Shown: piece by piece, positions 26,158 to 34,265 of the stretch | Position numbering within the stretch: the stretch's first letter is position 1 | Layout: each line of letters opens with the position of its first letter | Source of the DNA: Pimelobacter simplex | Lineage (GTDB): Bacteria; Actinomycetota; Actinomycetes; Propionibacteriales; Nocardioidaceae | Assembly (NCBI RefSeq): GCF_024662235.1 | Contig: NZ_CP096276.1 | Coordinates: forward strand, 4,278,001 to 4,342,000 | Reading direction: 5' to 3' | DNA length: 64,000 nt | The notes under the pieces: model-generated | What the model saw: the letters and a program-made list of their open reading frames with translations, nothing else | The model's database searches: none | What the model was told of the DNA's origin: nothing | Program-made: the position numbers and the translations under genes

Positions 26158-26171
26158 TAGAACATGTTCTA
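26158..26171. promoter_or_regulatory. KstR-type operator
   Basis: TAGAACATGTTCTA, a perfect 14-base palindrome that fits the published KstR consensus TnnAACnnGTTnnA at every fixed position. It ends 10 bases before the flavoprotein GTG and 46 bases from the antiporter start. KstR is a TetR-type repressor of cholesterol/steroid catabolism; no kstR gene is in the window. Confidence 0.75.
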
Positions 26172-26181
26172 GATTGAGCCC

Positions 26182-27666
26182 GTGAGCTCGCACAACGACA
26201 ACCTCCCCGCCGGCCTGGCCATTCCCGCCGCGCTGCCTGCCGACGTCCTGACCCCCGACACGGAGCAGTACGACGTGGTGGTCGTCGGCTTCGGCATCGC
26301 CGGTGGGTGCGCCGCGCTCGAGGCCGCCCGGAGCGGCGCCCGGGTGCTGCTGCTGGAGAAGGCAGCCGTCCACGGCGGTACGTCGTCCATGTCGGGCGGG
26401 CACTTCTACCTCGGCGGCGGGACCGCCGTGCAGCGGGCCACCGGCCACGACGACTCGGTCGAGGCGATGGCCGGCTACCTCATGGCGAGCACGAAGGACC
26501 CCGACGAGGAGAAGATCCGCGCCTACTGCGAGGGGTCGGTCGCCCACTTCGACTGGCTGGAGGCCCTCGGCTTCGAGTTCGAGCGCTCGTACTTCCCCGG
26601 CAAGGCGGTCATCCAGCCCGGCACCGAGGGCCTGATGTTCACCGGCAACGAGAAGGTCTGGCCGTTCCGCGACCAGGTCGCACCGGCACCGCGCGGGCAC
26701 AAGGTCCCGGTCCCCGGCGACACCGAGGGCACCAAGATCGTGATGGACCTGCTGCGCGAGCAGGTCGAGAAGGCCGGCGTCGAGGTCCGCTACGAGACCG
26801 GCGCGACCAACCTGGTCGTCGACGGCGACCCGGCGAGCGGCCGCGTGGTCGGCCTGGCCTGGAAGTCGTTCGACAAGACCGGCGTCATCCGCGCCGGCGG
26901 CGTGGTCGTCGCGGCCGGCGGCTTCGTGATGAACGCCGACATGGTCGCCCGCTACACGCCCGCGCTGGGCTCCAAGCTGTTCACCCTCGGCTCGACGTAC
27001 GACGACGGCCTCGGCATCCGCCTGGGCGAGTCGGTCGGCGCCGCCCTGGAGAACATGGAGGAGCCGTTCATCACCGCGCCGTTCTACCCGCCGTCGTCGC
27101 GCTGCAAGGGCATCATCGTCAACAAGGACGGGCAGCGCTTCGTCGCCGAGGACAGCTACCACGCGCGGACGTCGTACCACGTGATGCAGCAGCCGGACGC
27201 CGTCGCGTACCTCATCGTCGACAGCGAGCACCTGGGCGAGGACCACATGCCGCTGGTGCCCCTCAAGGACGGCTTCGAGACGCTCGAGGAGATGGAGGCC
27301 GGGCTCGGCATGCCGGCCGGCTCGCTCGTCAAGACGGTCACCCGCTACAACGACAACGCGGCGGCCGGCGAGGACCCCGACTTCCACAAGCACCCCGACT
27401 GGATCGCCCCGCAGACCGCCGGACCGTGGGCGGTCCTGGACCTGTCGCTGGGGGTCGCGCTCTACGCCGGCTTCACCATCGGCGGCATGGCGACCACTGT
27501 CGACGGCGAGGTACGCCGTACGGACGGGTCGGTCGTGCCCGGCCTCTACGCCGCGGGCGCCTGCGCGGCGAACATCGCCCAGGACGGTGCGGGCTACTGC
27601 TCGGGCACCCAGCTCGGCGAGGGCTCGTTCTTCGGCCGCCGGGCGGGGCGGCACGCGGCCGGGTGA
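26182..27666 (+). CDS. FAD-dependent oxidoreductase of the KstD/fumarate-reductase family
   Basis: A 494-residue flavoprotein. The FAD dinucleotide motif is VVVVGFGIAGGCAALEAARSG (about residues 33-53) with LLLEKAAVHGGTSSMSGG after it, and the closing FAD-binding stretch is GLYAAGACAANIAQDGAGYC. The fold is shared by 3-ketosteroid dehydrogenases, fumarate reductases and urocanate reductases; the KstD-type C-terminal motif is not exact, so Delta1-dehydrogenase activity is only a possibility. The KstR-type palindrome just upstream places it in a steroid-responsive regulon, by inference. It ends in the arm of a large hairpin. No close operon partner precedes it. Confidence 0.87.
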   Translation: MSSHNDNLPAGLAIPAALPADVLTPDTEQYDVVVVGFGIAGGCAALEAARSGARVLLLEKAAVHGGTSSMSGGHFYLGGGTAVQRATGHDDSVEAMAGYLMASTKDPDEEKIRAYCEGSVAHFDWLEALGFEFERSYFPGKAVIQPGTEGLMFTGNEKVWPFRDQVAPAPRGHKVPVPGDTEGTKIVMDLLREQVEKAGVEVRYETGATNLVVDGDPASGRVVGLAWKSFDKTGVIRAGGVVVAAGGFVMNADMVARYTPALGSKLFTLGSTYDDGLGIRLGESVGAALENMEEPFITAPFYPPSSRCKGIIVNKDGQRFVAEDSYHARTSYHVMQQPDAVAYLIVDSEHLGEDHMPLVPLKDGFETLEEMEAGLGMPAGSLVKTVTRYNDNAAAGEDPDFHKHPDWIAPQTAGPWAVLDLSLGVALYAGFTIGGMATTVDGEVRRTDGSVVPGLYAAGACAANIAQDGAGYCSGTQLGEGSFFGRRAGRHAAG

Positions 27667-27755
27667 CAGTTTCGCCGGTTGACCGGCGAAACTGTCACCT
27701 GACCGACGAAGTTCCGTCGGTCAAGTAGGAGTTTCGCCGGTCAACCGGCGAAACT
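27663..27755. repeat. Three consecutive perfect hairpins
   Basis: 27663-27698: 17-base stem GTGACAGTTTCGCCGGT with a 2-base loop, its first arm containing the flavoprotein stop. 27700-27723: 9-base stem TGACCGACG with spacer AAGTTC. 27730-27755: 12-base stem AGTTTCGCCGGT with a 2-base loop, the same core sequence as the first. The set fills the gap before the aminotransferase gene. It could be a terminator, a tandem operator for a dimeric repressor, or a palindromic repeat element. Confidence 0.85.
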
Positions 27756-27774
27756 TGTGACTGGAGGGACCACC

Positions 27775-28944
27775 GTGACCGACCGCCTGACCGCCGCCGC
27801 CCGGGCGAACGTCCCGCCGTTCCACGTCATGGACCTGCTCGCCGCGGCGGCGGAGCGGCAGCGCACCCACGGCGACCTGGTCAACCTCGTCGCCGGCCAG
27901 CCCAGCACCGGCGCGCCCGCGGGCGTCAGCGCGGCCGCGATCCGGCTGCTCGGCAGCGGCGACCCGCTCGGCTACACGACCGCGACCGGCGTCGTCGAGC
28001 TGCGCGCGGCGATCGCCGGGCACTACCGGCGTACCTACGGCGTGGCGGTCGACGCCGACGACGTCATCGTCACCACCGGGTCGAGCGGCGGCTTCCTGCT
28101 GGCGTTCCTCGCCGCCTTCGATGCGGGCGCGCGGGTGGCGATCGCCCGGCCCGGCTACCCCTGCTACCGCAACGTGCTCAGCGCGCTCGGCTGCGACCTG
28201 GTCGAGATCCCGACCGGCCCGGCGACCCGCTTCCAGCCGACGCCTGCACAGCTGGCCGAGGCGCACGCGCAGCAGCCGCTCGACGGCCTCGTCGTGGCCA
28301 GCCCCGCCAACCCGACCGGCACCATGCTGCTGCCCGACGAGCTCGCCGCGATCGCCCGCTGGTGCGAGGAGCACGGCGTCCAGCTCGTCTCGGACGAGAT
28401 CTACCACGGCATCCAGTACGCCGGCTCCCGGTCGAGCAGCGCGTGGGAGACCTCTCGCGAGGCCATCGTCTTCGGGTCGTTCTCGAAGTACTTCTCGATG
28501 ACCGGCTGGCGCCTGGGCTGGATGCTCGCCCCCGAGCGGCTCCGCCGCCCCGTCGACGTGCTGACCGGCAACTTCTCGATCTGCCCGCCCGCGCTCGCCC
28601 AGCACGCCGCGCTCGCCGCCTTCGACGACGCGTCGTACGCCGAGCTCGACGGGCACGTCGCGCGCTACGCCCACAACCGCGGCCTGCTGCTCGACGGCCT
28701 GCGCCGGCTGGGCATCGACCGGCTCGCCCCGGCCGACGGCGCCTTCTACGCCTACGCCGACGTCGGGCACCTCACCACCGACTCGATGGCCTACTGCCGC
28801 GACCTGCTCGCCCGCACGGGCGTCGCGGTCGCGACCGGCGTCGACTTCGACACCGTGGACGGCGGGCGGTTCCTGCGGTTCAGCTTCGCGGGGACGGCCG
28901 ACGACATCACGACCGCGCTCGACCGGCTCGACGGGCGGCTGTGA
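27775..28944 (+). CDS. PLP-dependent aminotransferase, class I/II
   Basis: A 389-residue fold-type I aminotransferase. The PLP lysine is Lys238 in GSFSKYFSMTGWRLGW; supporting residues are in SPANPTGTMLLP (Asn179), VSDEIYHGI (Asp207, Tyr210) and the C-terminal RFSFAGTADDI. GTG 27775 has a GGAGGG site 6 bases upstream and replaces an earlier GTG at 27757. The specificity (aspartate, alanine or aromatic type) is not readable. The preceding triple hairpin may regulate it. Its stop overlaps the next gene's GTG. Confidence 0.92.
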   Translation: MTDRLTAAARANVPPFHVMDLLAAAAERQRTHGDLVNLVAGQPSTGAPAGVSAAAIRLLGSGDPLGYTTATGVVELRAAIAGHYRRTYGVAVDADDVIVTTGSSGGFLLAFLAAFDAGARVAIARPGYPCYRNVLSALGCDLVEIPTGPATRFQPTPAQLAEAHAQQPLDGLVVASPANPTGTMLLPDELAAIARWCEEHGVQLVSDEIYHGIQYAGSRSSSAWETSREAIVFGSFSKYFSMTGWRLGWMLAPERLRRPVDVLTGNFSICPPALAQHAALAAFDDASYAELDGHVARYAHNRGLLLDGLRRLGIDRLAPADGAFYAYADVGHLTTDSMAYCRDLLARTGVAVATGVDFDTVDGGRFLRFSFAGTADDITTALDRLDGRL

Positions 28945-29567
28945 GGGCCGCGTCCCCGGACCCCCAGGCCGTCGTCGACGAGCACCGGGCGGCGCTCGTG
29001 CGCGGTGAGCGCCGGGTGCTGCGGCTGACCCGGTCGGGTGAGCCGCACAGCTATGCACCCGACGAGATCGGCCTCGGCCCGGTCGTGTCGGGTACCCAGG
29101 TGACCAGCTGGTGGGGCTTGTCGGTCCTCGCCGCGCTGCTGGCGGCGGTGTTCGCGGCGTCGTGGCTGATCGTGCTGCTGCCGGTCGCCGACGGGCACGG
29201 GCCCGCGTGGGGCGGCCTCGCGGTGACCGCGCTCAGTGCCGGGGTGGGTTGCTACGTCCTCCGGCTCGCGCACCGGCAGCACCGCGCCCGCCGGGTGCGC
29301 CGGCTGCGCGGCGTGCCGGAGCCGAGCGACCTGCCGGTACCCGACCGCTGGGCCGACCCCGCGGCGCCGGACCCGCGCGCCCGATCGTGGCGCCGGCGCC
29401 CCTGGTGGTGGGTGGCGGCCCGCGCGGCGCTGAGCGGCATGTTCGTCCTCGCCGCCATCGGGGCCGGATCGGCCGGCGTGCTGGCGACCGCGGGCGCCGG
29501 GCTCGTGCTCACCGTCGTGGTCCCCGTCGCCGCCGCCGCGCACCGGGTCACCCGCCGCCGCGGCTAG
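28941..29567 (+). CDS. Conserved membrane protein of unknown function
   Basis: A 208-residue protein: a soluble N-terminal part of about 45 residues, two transmembrane helices (about residues 55-76 and 83-103), a basic loop rich in Arg (HRQHRARRVRRLRG) and two more hydrophobic helices near the C-terminus. The GTG overlaps the aminotransferase stop (GTGA). The stop triplet shares the four bases CTAG with the convergent gene's stop. No domain recognised; a membrane partner or regulator of the aminotransferase is only a guess. Confidence 0.75.
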   Translation: MRAASPDPQAVVDEHRAALVRGERRVLRLTRSGEPHSYAPDEIGLGPVVSGTQVTSWWGLSVLAALLAAVFAASWLIVLLPVADGHGPAWGGLAVTALSAGVGCYVLRLAHRQHRARRVRRLRGVPEPSDLPVPDRWADPAAPDPRARSWRRRPWWWVAARAALSGMFVLAAIGAGSAGVLATAGAGLVLTVVVPVAAAAHRVTRRRG

Positions 29568-30808
29568 GGCCCGGGCGGGACGAAGCCCAGGCGTCGCGCC
29601 GCCGCCACCGCCGCCGGTACGACGCCCGCCGCGTCGAGCGTGCCCGGGAGCCGTCGTACGGTCCAGCAGGCGGCGAGGTCGCCGACCACCTCACCCCACA
29701 TCCCGGTCTCCTCGACCAGGCTCCCGCCGCGGCGCGTGGCGGCCGCCGGGACGCCGGCCGGCGCAGGGAGCAGCAGGGCGGCGCGGACCCAGCCGTCGAC
29801 CGGCGCGACACCGTCGGCGAACCAGGCGAGCCGGGCCTCGGTGGCGAGCCCGTCGACCCGGCCGCGCAGCACGCCCTGGGCCCGGCCGGGCACCGGCTGG
29901 TCCGGGAAGGCGCGGTGGAAGGCGTCGGGGTCCTCGAGGGTGAGCCCGAGCTCGGCGGCGGCCTCGCGGTAGGCGCCCCACCACGCGCCCGAGAGGACGT
30001 CGAGCAGGCCGGGCGCGGTCCACGCGGGGTCGGCCCACGCGGGCGGGGGCAGGGCACTCCCCACCGGCGCCCGTACGGCGAGCGGGGCGCAGGCGTCGCG
30101 CAGCCCCCGGGCGAGCGCGGCGAGCGCGGCCACGAAGGCGTCGGCCTCGTCCGGGGCGGCGTACCCGTTGCGGACGAGGGCGACGTGCCCGCCCGCGACG
30201 ACCACCTCGACGAAGGGGTGCGGCAGCGCCCGGAGCGCGGCGCCCGCCTCGCCACCGAGCCAGGTCGCGATGATCTCGTCGAGGACCGGGTCGGTCTCAC
30301 CGGCCAGCCGGAAGCCCTCCAGCCCGAGGTCGGCGAGGTCGCGCGAGCCGGACGACGGCAGGCGGTCCGAGCGGCGCAGGCACAGCCGCGGCAGCAGCGC
30401 GGCCTGCGGGACCCGAGCGGCGCCGCGGGTGGCCGGCACCCAGACCGCGTCGCGGGCGAAGGGCTCGTCGCGGGGGCCGTTGTCCCAAGTGCCCAGCCAC
30501 TTCCAGGTGCCGCCCGAGCGGACGTCGTGGAAGGCGCCGTCCATCTCCGGGCCGTCGGTGCTCACCGCGACCTCGTAGAGCTGGTGCATCACCGCCGCGA
30601 AGACGTCACCGGCCAGGACGCCGCGCGCGCAGCTGAAGAGGTGCTCGGCCCACATCGGTACGACCGACGCGAAGCCCGACGGGACCTGCTGGCCGAGGTA
30701 CTCCCAGCCCGCTCCGGAAGCCCAGCCGGACAGGTCGGTCGCGGGCTCCCCGCGGCGTGCGTCGGCGACGTCCTCGGGCGCGAACGCGGCCCGGCTCCGC
30801 GCCGTCAC
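29564..30808 (-). CDS. Uncharacterised 414-residue protein
   Basis: A soluble protein with no signal peptide and no domain I recognise. Features seen are Trp-rich stretches (WASGAGWEYLGQQVPSGF, GGTWKWLGTWDNGP), a conserved-looking VVVAGGHVALVRNGYAAPDE and an Ala-rich C-terminal third. GTG 30808 gives the longest sequence that keeps normal composition and overlaps the stop of a 27-residue minus-strand frame as GTGA. The much longer frame upstream is antisense to the genes at 30974-32200 and not credible. It lies beside the WXG100-like group, head to head with it, which is the only functional hint. Confidence 0.7.
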   Translation of the reverse strand: MTARSRAAFAPEDVADARRGEPATDLSGWASGAGWEYLGQQVPSGFASVVPMWAEHLFSCARGVLAGDVFAAVMHQLYEVAVSTDGPEMDGAFHDVRSGGTWKWLGTWDNGPRDEPFARDAVWVPATRGAARVPQAALLPRLCLRRSDRLPSSGSRDLADLGLEGFRLAGETDPVLDEIIATWLGGEAGAALRALPHPFVEVVVAGGHVALVRNGYAAPDEADAFVAALAALARGLRDACAPLAVRAPVGSALPPPAWADPAWTAPGLLDVLSGAWWGAYREAAAELGLTLEDPDAFHRAFPDQPVPGRAQGVLRGRVDGLATEARLAWFADGVAPVDGWVRAALLLPAPAGVPAAATRRGGSLVEETGMWGEVVGDLAACWTVRRLPGTLDAAGVVPAAVAAARRLGFVPPGP

Positions 30809-30888
30809 TCGTGGTGCTCGCGACGCACCCAGCCGAGAGCGGACTCCGCGATCGCGAAGCGGATGACAGCATGACGGGAGCCGGTCAT
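30805..30888 (-). pseudogene. Possible remnant of a methylguanine-DNA methyltransferase N-terminus
   Basis: A 27-residue frame starting at ATG 30888 and ending in a GTGA overlap with the gene at 30808. Its central part VIRFAIAESALGWV resembles the opening of Ada/Ogt-type methyltransferase domains, then it stops. No catalytic PCHR motif is near. It may be a short leader peptide for the downstream gene instead. Low confidence. Confidence 0.25.
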
Positions 30889-30973
30889 GGATCGAGGATG
30901 ACTCAACGAAGGCGTCCGTGAGGGCGGAATCCCCCAGGTTTGACTCGGGGCGGGAACGGGAAGGGCGCGACTC

Positions 30974-31426
30974 ATGTACGGCGACAGCGAGATCATCCGG
31001 CGCCGGGTCGCGCAGCTGCGCGACCAGGGCGCCGACGTGCGCGCCCTCGCCGACGAGCTGGTCGCCCGGGTCGAGGCGCTCGGCTGGACCGGCCGGGCCG
31101 GCGACGCGATGCGCGAGCGGGTGACCGACCGGGCCAGCCACCTGCGGATCGCGGCCGAGCGCCACACCGGCGCCGCCGACGCCCTGGCCGACCACGCCGA
31201 GGCGGTCGACGCCGTGCGCGACGAGATCGGCGCGACCGAGACCCGGGTGTCCGCGCTGGTCGCCGACGCCCAGGGCCGGATCGCGGCGATCGCCACCCGC
31301 AACGAGGCCGGGCACGGCCCGCGGATCACGCCCGACCCGCTCGACGAGACCCTCGCGGCGTTCACCCCGCCGCCGTCCGGCCACCGCGACTGGCTGGGCG
31401 TCGACGTCCCCGGCCTGGAGCGCTGA
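30974..31426 (+). CDS. WXG100-like helical protein
   Basis: A 150-residue, almost entirely helical protein. The central GWTGRAGDAMRERV gives the W-x-G turn between two long helices, as in ESX/type VII secretion substrates of the WXG100 superfamily, with a third helix and a C-terminal extension of about 45 residues. It starts at ATG 30974, and the next gene follows after 4 bases. WXG100 proteins usually act as secreted dimers or as N-terminal targeting domains. No EccC ATPase is in the window, so secretion is uncertain. Confidence 0.75.
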   Translation: MYGDSEIIRRRVAQLRDQGADVRALADELVARVEALGWTGRAGDAMRERVTDRASHLRIAAERHTGAADALADHAEAVDAVRDEIGATETRVSALVADAQGRIAAIATRNEAGHGPRITPDPLDETLAAFTPPPSGHRDWLGVDVPGLER

Positions 31427-31430
31427 GCGC

Positions 31431-32354
31431 GTGCCGACCATCGACCTCACGACCGTCGCCACCCGGCCGGCGTCCGCGCTCGTCGCCGCGCCGCGCCGGA
31501 TCGGGCTCACCCTCCCCGAGCTCCAGCACGCCGCCCGGCTCGCCGGCGGGGCGCCGCTGCCGTTCGAGGTGGCGCCGCCGCGCGACACCGACGCCATGCA
31601 GGCGCGCCTGGGCCGCAGCCCGGCCACCCTCGACGACCAGGCATACCGCGGCGTCGTCGCCGCGCTCCACGATCCCGACGAGTCGCTGGCCCGGCGCGGA
31701 CTGCTCGACAGCACCCGCCTCGACCCCGGCCTGGCCGGCGCGATCGGACTGCTCGCGGCCCCGCGCCTGGCGCTCGACGTCGACGTCTCCATGGCCGGCG
31801 TCCAGGCCAAGGTCTGGCACCGCCAGGACGGCAGCGCCGTCGCCTCGCTCGCGACCGCCGACGGCATGGTCTTCGAGCTCGGCTGGTTCGGCACCGACGC
31901 CTGGCCGGCCGAGCTGGCCCGGATCGCGGTGCCCTCCGAGGAGGTCACCGTCGAGCGCTCCGCCGTCCCGTCGTACGTCGACCTGCCGTTCGAGCTCGCC
32001 GACGCCGCCGCCGAGGCAGGCAGCGCCGGACGCGGCGACCTGCTCCCCGTGCTCGTCGCCCGCCACACCGGCCGGGTCCACGGTGCCGACGGTCCGCTGG
32101 CCGATGACGTCGTCGTCCGGGTCCTCACCGCGCTCTCCGGCGAGGCCCGCGGCCGGCTCCGCGCGCTCGTCGCCGACGTCTCGGGCGACGCGGTCGACAC
32201 CGTCGGCGTCGTCTCGTGGTCGCTGTTGGCCGACGGCTGGCGCGCGCTGCGGCCGCATCACGCCGACGGGGCGCTGCGGCTCGAGGTCCGCGCGGTCGGT
32301 CCCGACGACCTCGCCGCCGTGGTGGCGCCGGTGCTCGGCGAGGCCGCGCGATGA
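31431..32354 (+). CDS. Possible EspG-like ESX-associated protein
   Basis: A 307-residue soluble protein starting with GTG 4 bases after the WXG100-like gene and ending in an ATGA overlap with the next. The N-terminal IGLTLPELQHAARLAGG, alternating beta-type segments in the middle and the C-terminal VGVVSWSLLADGWRAL with its beta-hairpin look recall EspG chaperones of ESX secretion, which bind PE/PPE or WXG-type partners. The similarity is weak and by eye. The alternative is an uncharacterised family that travels with WXG100-like proteins. Confidence 0.6.
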   Translation: MPTIDLTTVATRPASALVAAPRRIGLTLPELQHAARLAGGAPLPFEVAPPRDTDAMQARLGRSPATLDDQAYRGVVAALHDPDESLARRGLLDSTRLDPGLAGAIGLLAAPRLALDVDVSMAGVQAKVWHRQDGSAVASLATADGMVFELGWFGTDAWPAELARIAVPSEEVTVERSAVPSYVDLPFELADAAAEAGSAGRGDLLPVLVARHTGRVHGADGPLADDVVVRVLTALSGEARGRLRALVADVSGDAVDTVGVVSWSLLADGWRALRPHHADGALRLEVRAVGPDDLAAVVAPVLGEAAR

Positions 32355-33727
32355 CCGCCGGACGGCAGACCCCGCCGCAGACCACGCCGCAGACCCCGCC
32401 GCCGACCGCGGTCGAGGCCGCCGACCTCGCCGACAAGTACGACCAGATGCTGCGCCTGGCCGACCTCTTCGACGACGCCGGCGCCCAGATGCGGAGCTGG
32501 GCCCAGCTCGGCCGCGACGTGCTCGCCGATCCCGATGTCGCCGACTCGGCGCCGCTCTCGCCCACCACCTGGGCGACCGCGGACGACGAGGTCCGCGGCG
32601 CGACCACCGGCAAGGGCGGCCTGCTCGGGCGTTCCATCGAGCTCGACGCCGACGCCCTGGTGCTGCGCGCGACCGTGCTCACCTACCGCTGGATCGACGA
32701 CCTCCAGGCCGCGGCCTACCAGACCCTCGGCTCGATCGCGGGCAAGGCGATCGGCTACCTCGCCCCCGAGGTCAACCTCGGCGGCGCGATCGTGGCGGCC
32801 GGCCTGATCGAGACCGACGCGCTCGACCGCGACGGCGTCGCGGCCTACCTGGGCGAGCTGGCCGAGGCCAACCCCGAGCTGATGGAGCACGTCACCACCG
32901 GTGGCGGCGTGCTCGACAGCCTCCAGATGCGCGGGCTCCTCACCGCCGGCGTGCATTCCGGGGACTCCGGCGCCGCGGCCCGCTCCGGCGGCCTGCGCGC
33001 GTGCGGCATCGCGCCGCTCACCGACGACTGGGCCGCCGCCCTGCGCGACGTCGCGGTCGACCTCACCGAGGCCCCCGACGCCACCACCGCGTCCGCGAGC
33101 GGGACCGTCGCCGTCGAGGACGACCCGGACGCCGCGCCCTCCGGCCTGGGCGACCTGATGACCCTCCTCGCCCGCGCCGACGCCGACGAGCCCGTGCGGG
33201 TGCTCCGGGTCGCGCCGGGCCGCCTGGTCGCCTTCGTCTCCTGCGGCGGTACGACGACGCCCGCCCCCGGTCGCCTGCGCCTGGTCTCCGGCGACGCCTC
33301 CGGCCAGGCCGGCGCGGTCATCCGCGCGCTCGGCGCCGCCGTCGAGCCCGGACCCGCGCCCACCCGGGTGATGCTCGTCGGCCGTGGCAGCGGCGGCGCG
33401 GCCGCGCTCGAGGTCGCCACCCGCACCGACCTGCCCGGCTTCGTCGTCGACCAGGTCGTCACCGCCAACGCCCCGGCGGCCCAGCTGCCCGCGCTGCCGG
33501 CCGACGTCCAGGTGCTCTCGCTCGAGGACCGCACCGACCCGGTCGCACTGCTCGGCTCGCTCATCAACGCGGGCACGCCCAACCGGGTCACCGTGGTCTA
33601 CGACGCCGGCACCGAGCCCGGCGTCCCGGCACTCGTCGCCGGCGGCCGCGCCGCCGACCGCGCCGACCACCCGGACCTGCGCGCGGCGCTCGACCGCTGG
33701 CGCGCAGCGGGCTACCTCAGAGGCTGA
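32351..33727 (+). CDS. Two-part protein with an alpha/beta-hydrolase-like C-terminus
   Basis: 458 residues: a Pro/Thr/Gln-rich start (about 25 residues), a helical domain (25-150) with WXG-like amphipathic helices, then a domain from about 270 with VLRVAPGRLVAFVSCGG, a nucleophile-elbow-like MLVGRGSGGAAALEVA and FVVDQVVTANAP, recalling the alpha/beta hydrolase fold. The elbow reads G-R-G-S-G-G, acceptable as G-x-S-x-G shifted, so activity is uncertain. The ATG overlaps the upstream stop. Third gene of the WXG100-like set; its end overlaps a convergent gene by 11 bases. Confidence 0.7.
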   Translation: MTAGRQTPPQTTPQTPPPTAVEAADLADKYDQMLRLADLFDDAGAQMRSWAQLGRDVLADPDVADSAPLSPTTWATADDEVRGATTGKGGLLGRSIELDADALVLRATVLTYRWIDDLQAAAYQTLGSIAGKAIGYLAPEVNLGGAIVAAGLIETDALDRDGVAAYLGELAEANPELMEHVTTGGGVLDSLQMRGLLTAGVHSGDSGAAARSGGLRACGIAPLTDDWAAALRDVAVDLTEAPDATTASASGTVAVEDDPDAAPSGLGDLMTLLARADADEPVRVLRVAPGRLVAFVSCGGTTTPAPGRLRLVSGDASGQAGAVIRALGAAVEPGPAPTRVMLVGRGSGGAAALEVATRTDLPGFVVDQVVTANAPAAQLPALPADVQVLSLEDRTDPVALLGSLINAGTPNRVTVVYDAGTEPGVPALVAGGRAADRADHPDLRAALDRWRAAGYLRG

Positions 33728-34265
33728 ACCCGCCCGGCAGCCGCCCCGACGTCCGCTCGTGGCGCACCGTCCACTCGGTGCCGTCCGGCGCCCGGTGCGC
33801 GATGCTCGCCCGCTTCTCGTCGGCCCGTCCCTGGCGCAGCGCGGCCAGCACGGCCGTGCGCCCCGCCTCGGCATCGGCGACCCGGACGTAGACGTTGAGC
33901 ACCAGCGCACCGTCCGAGCCGCGCTTGCCGCGGTCGTGCCCGTCGACGTAGCCCAGCCCGCGCTCGTCGAGCACGGCCGCCAGCCACTGCCCCGCGTGCT
34001 CGACCAGCCAGTCGTCGCGGCGCTTGGTCTGCGAGGCCCACTGCACGACGAGCCAGTCGAGCGCGGCGTCGTCGACCTCGGCGAACCCCTCGGCCAGGTA
34101 CGGCGCCGCGAGCTCCGCCGCCGTCGTCGCCTCGCCCGCGAGGCCGAGCTCGGTGACCTCGCCCGCGCGGCCCACGACACCCTCGCGCCGGACCCATGCG
34201 CCCGTCGCCTCGCTCACCCAGAGCTGGACGAACCTGCGGGGCTCACCGGGCCGGATCAGCTGCAT
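33717..34265 (-). CDS. Uncharacterised 182-residue protein
   Basis: A soluble protein starting at ATG 34265 (MQLIRPGEPRRFVQLWVSEA). It looks like an alpha/beta domain with WLVVQWASQTKRRDDWLVEHAGQWL in the middle and a basic C-terminus; no motif recognised. Its start overlaps the end of the acyltransferase gene by 23 bases on the same strand, and its end overlaps the convergent hydrolase-like gene by 11 bases. The position next to the WXG100-like trio may reflect a functional link, but strand and operon argue for linkage to the acyltransferase. Confidence 0.72.
   Translation of the reverse strand: MQLIRPGEPRRFVQLWVSEATGAWVRREGVVGRAGEVTELGLAGEATTAAELAAPYLAEGFAEVDDAALDWLVVQWASQTKRRDDWLVEHAGQWLAAVLDERGLGYVDGHDRGKRGSDGALVLNVYVRVADAEAGRTAVLAALRQGRADEKRASIAHRAPDGTEWTVRHERTSGRLPGGFSL

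Noticed and set aside
24619..27654. A 1011-codon minus-strand frame
   Set aside because: The antiporter occupies only 24619-26112; the upstream half is antisense to the flavoprotein gene and crosses the KstR-type site.
29564..32200. An 878-codon minus-strand frame
   Set aside because: Upstream of GTG 30808 it is antisense to the WXG100-like genes and is Ser/Arg/Pro-rich without domain character.
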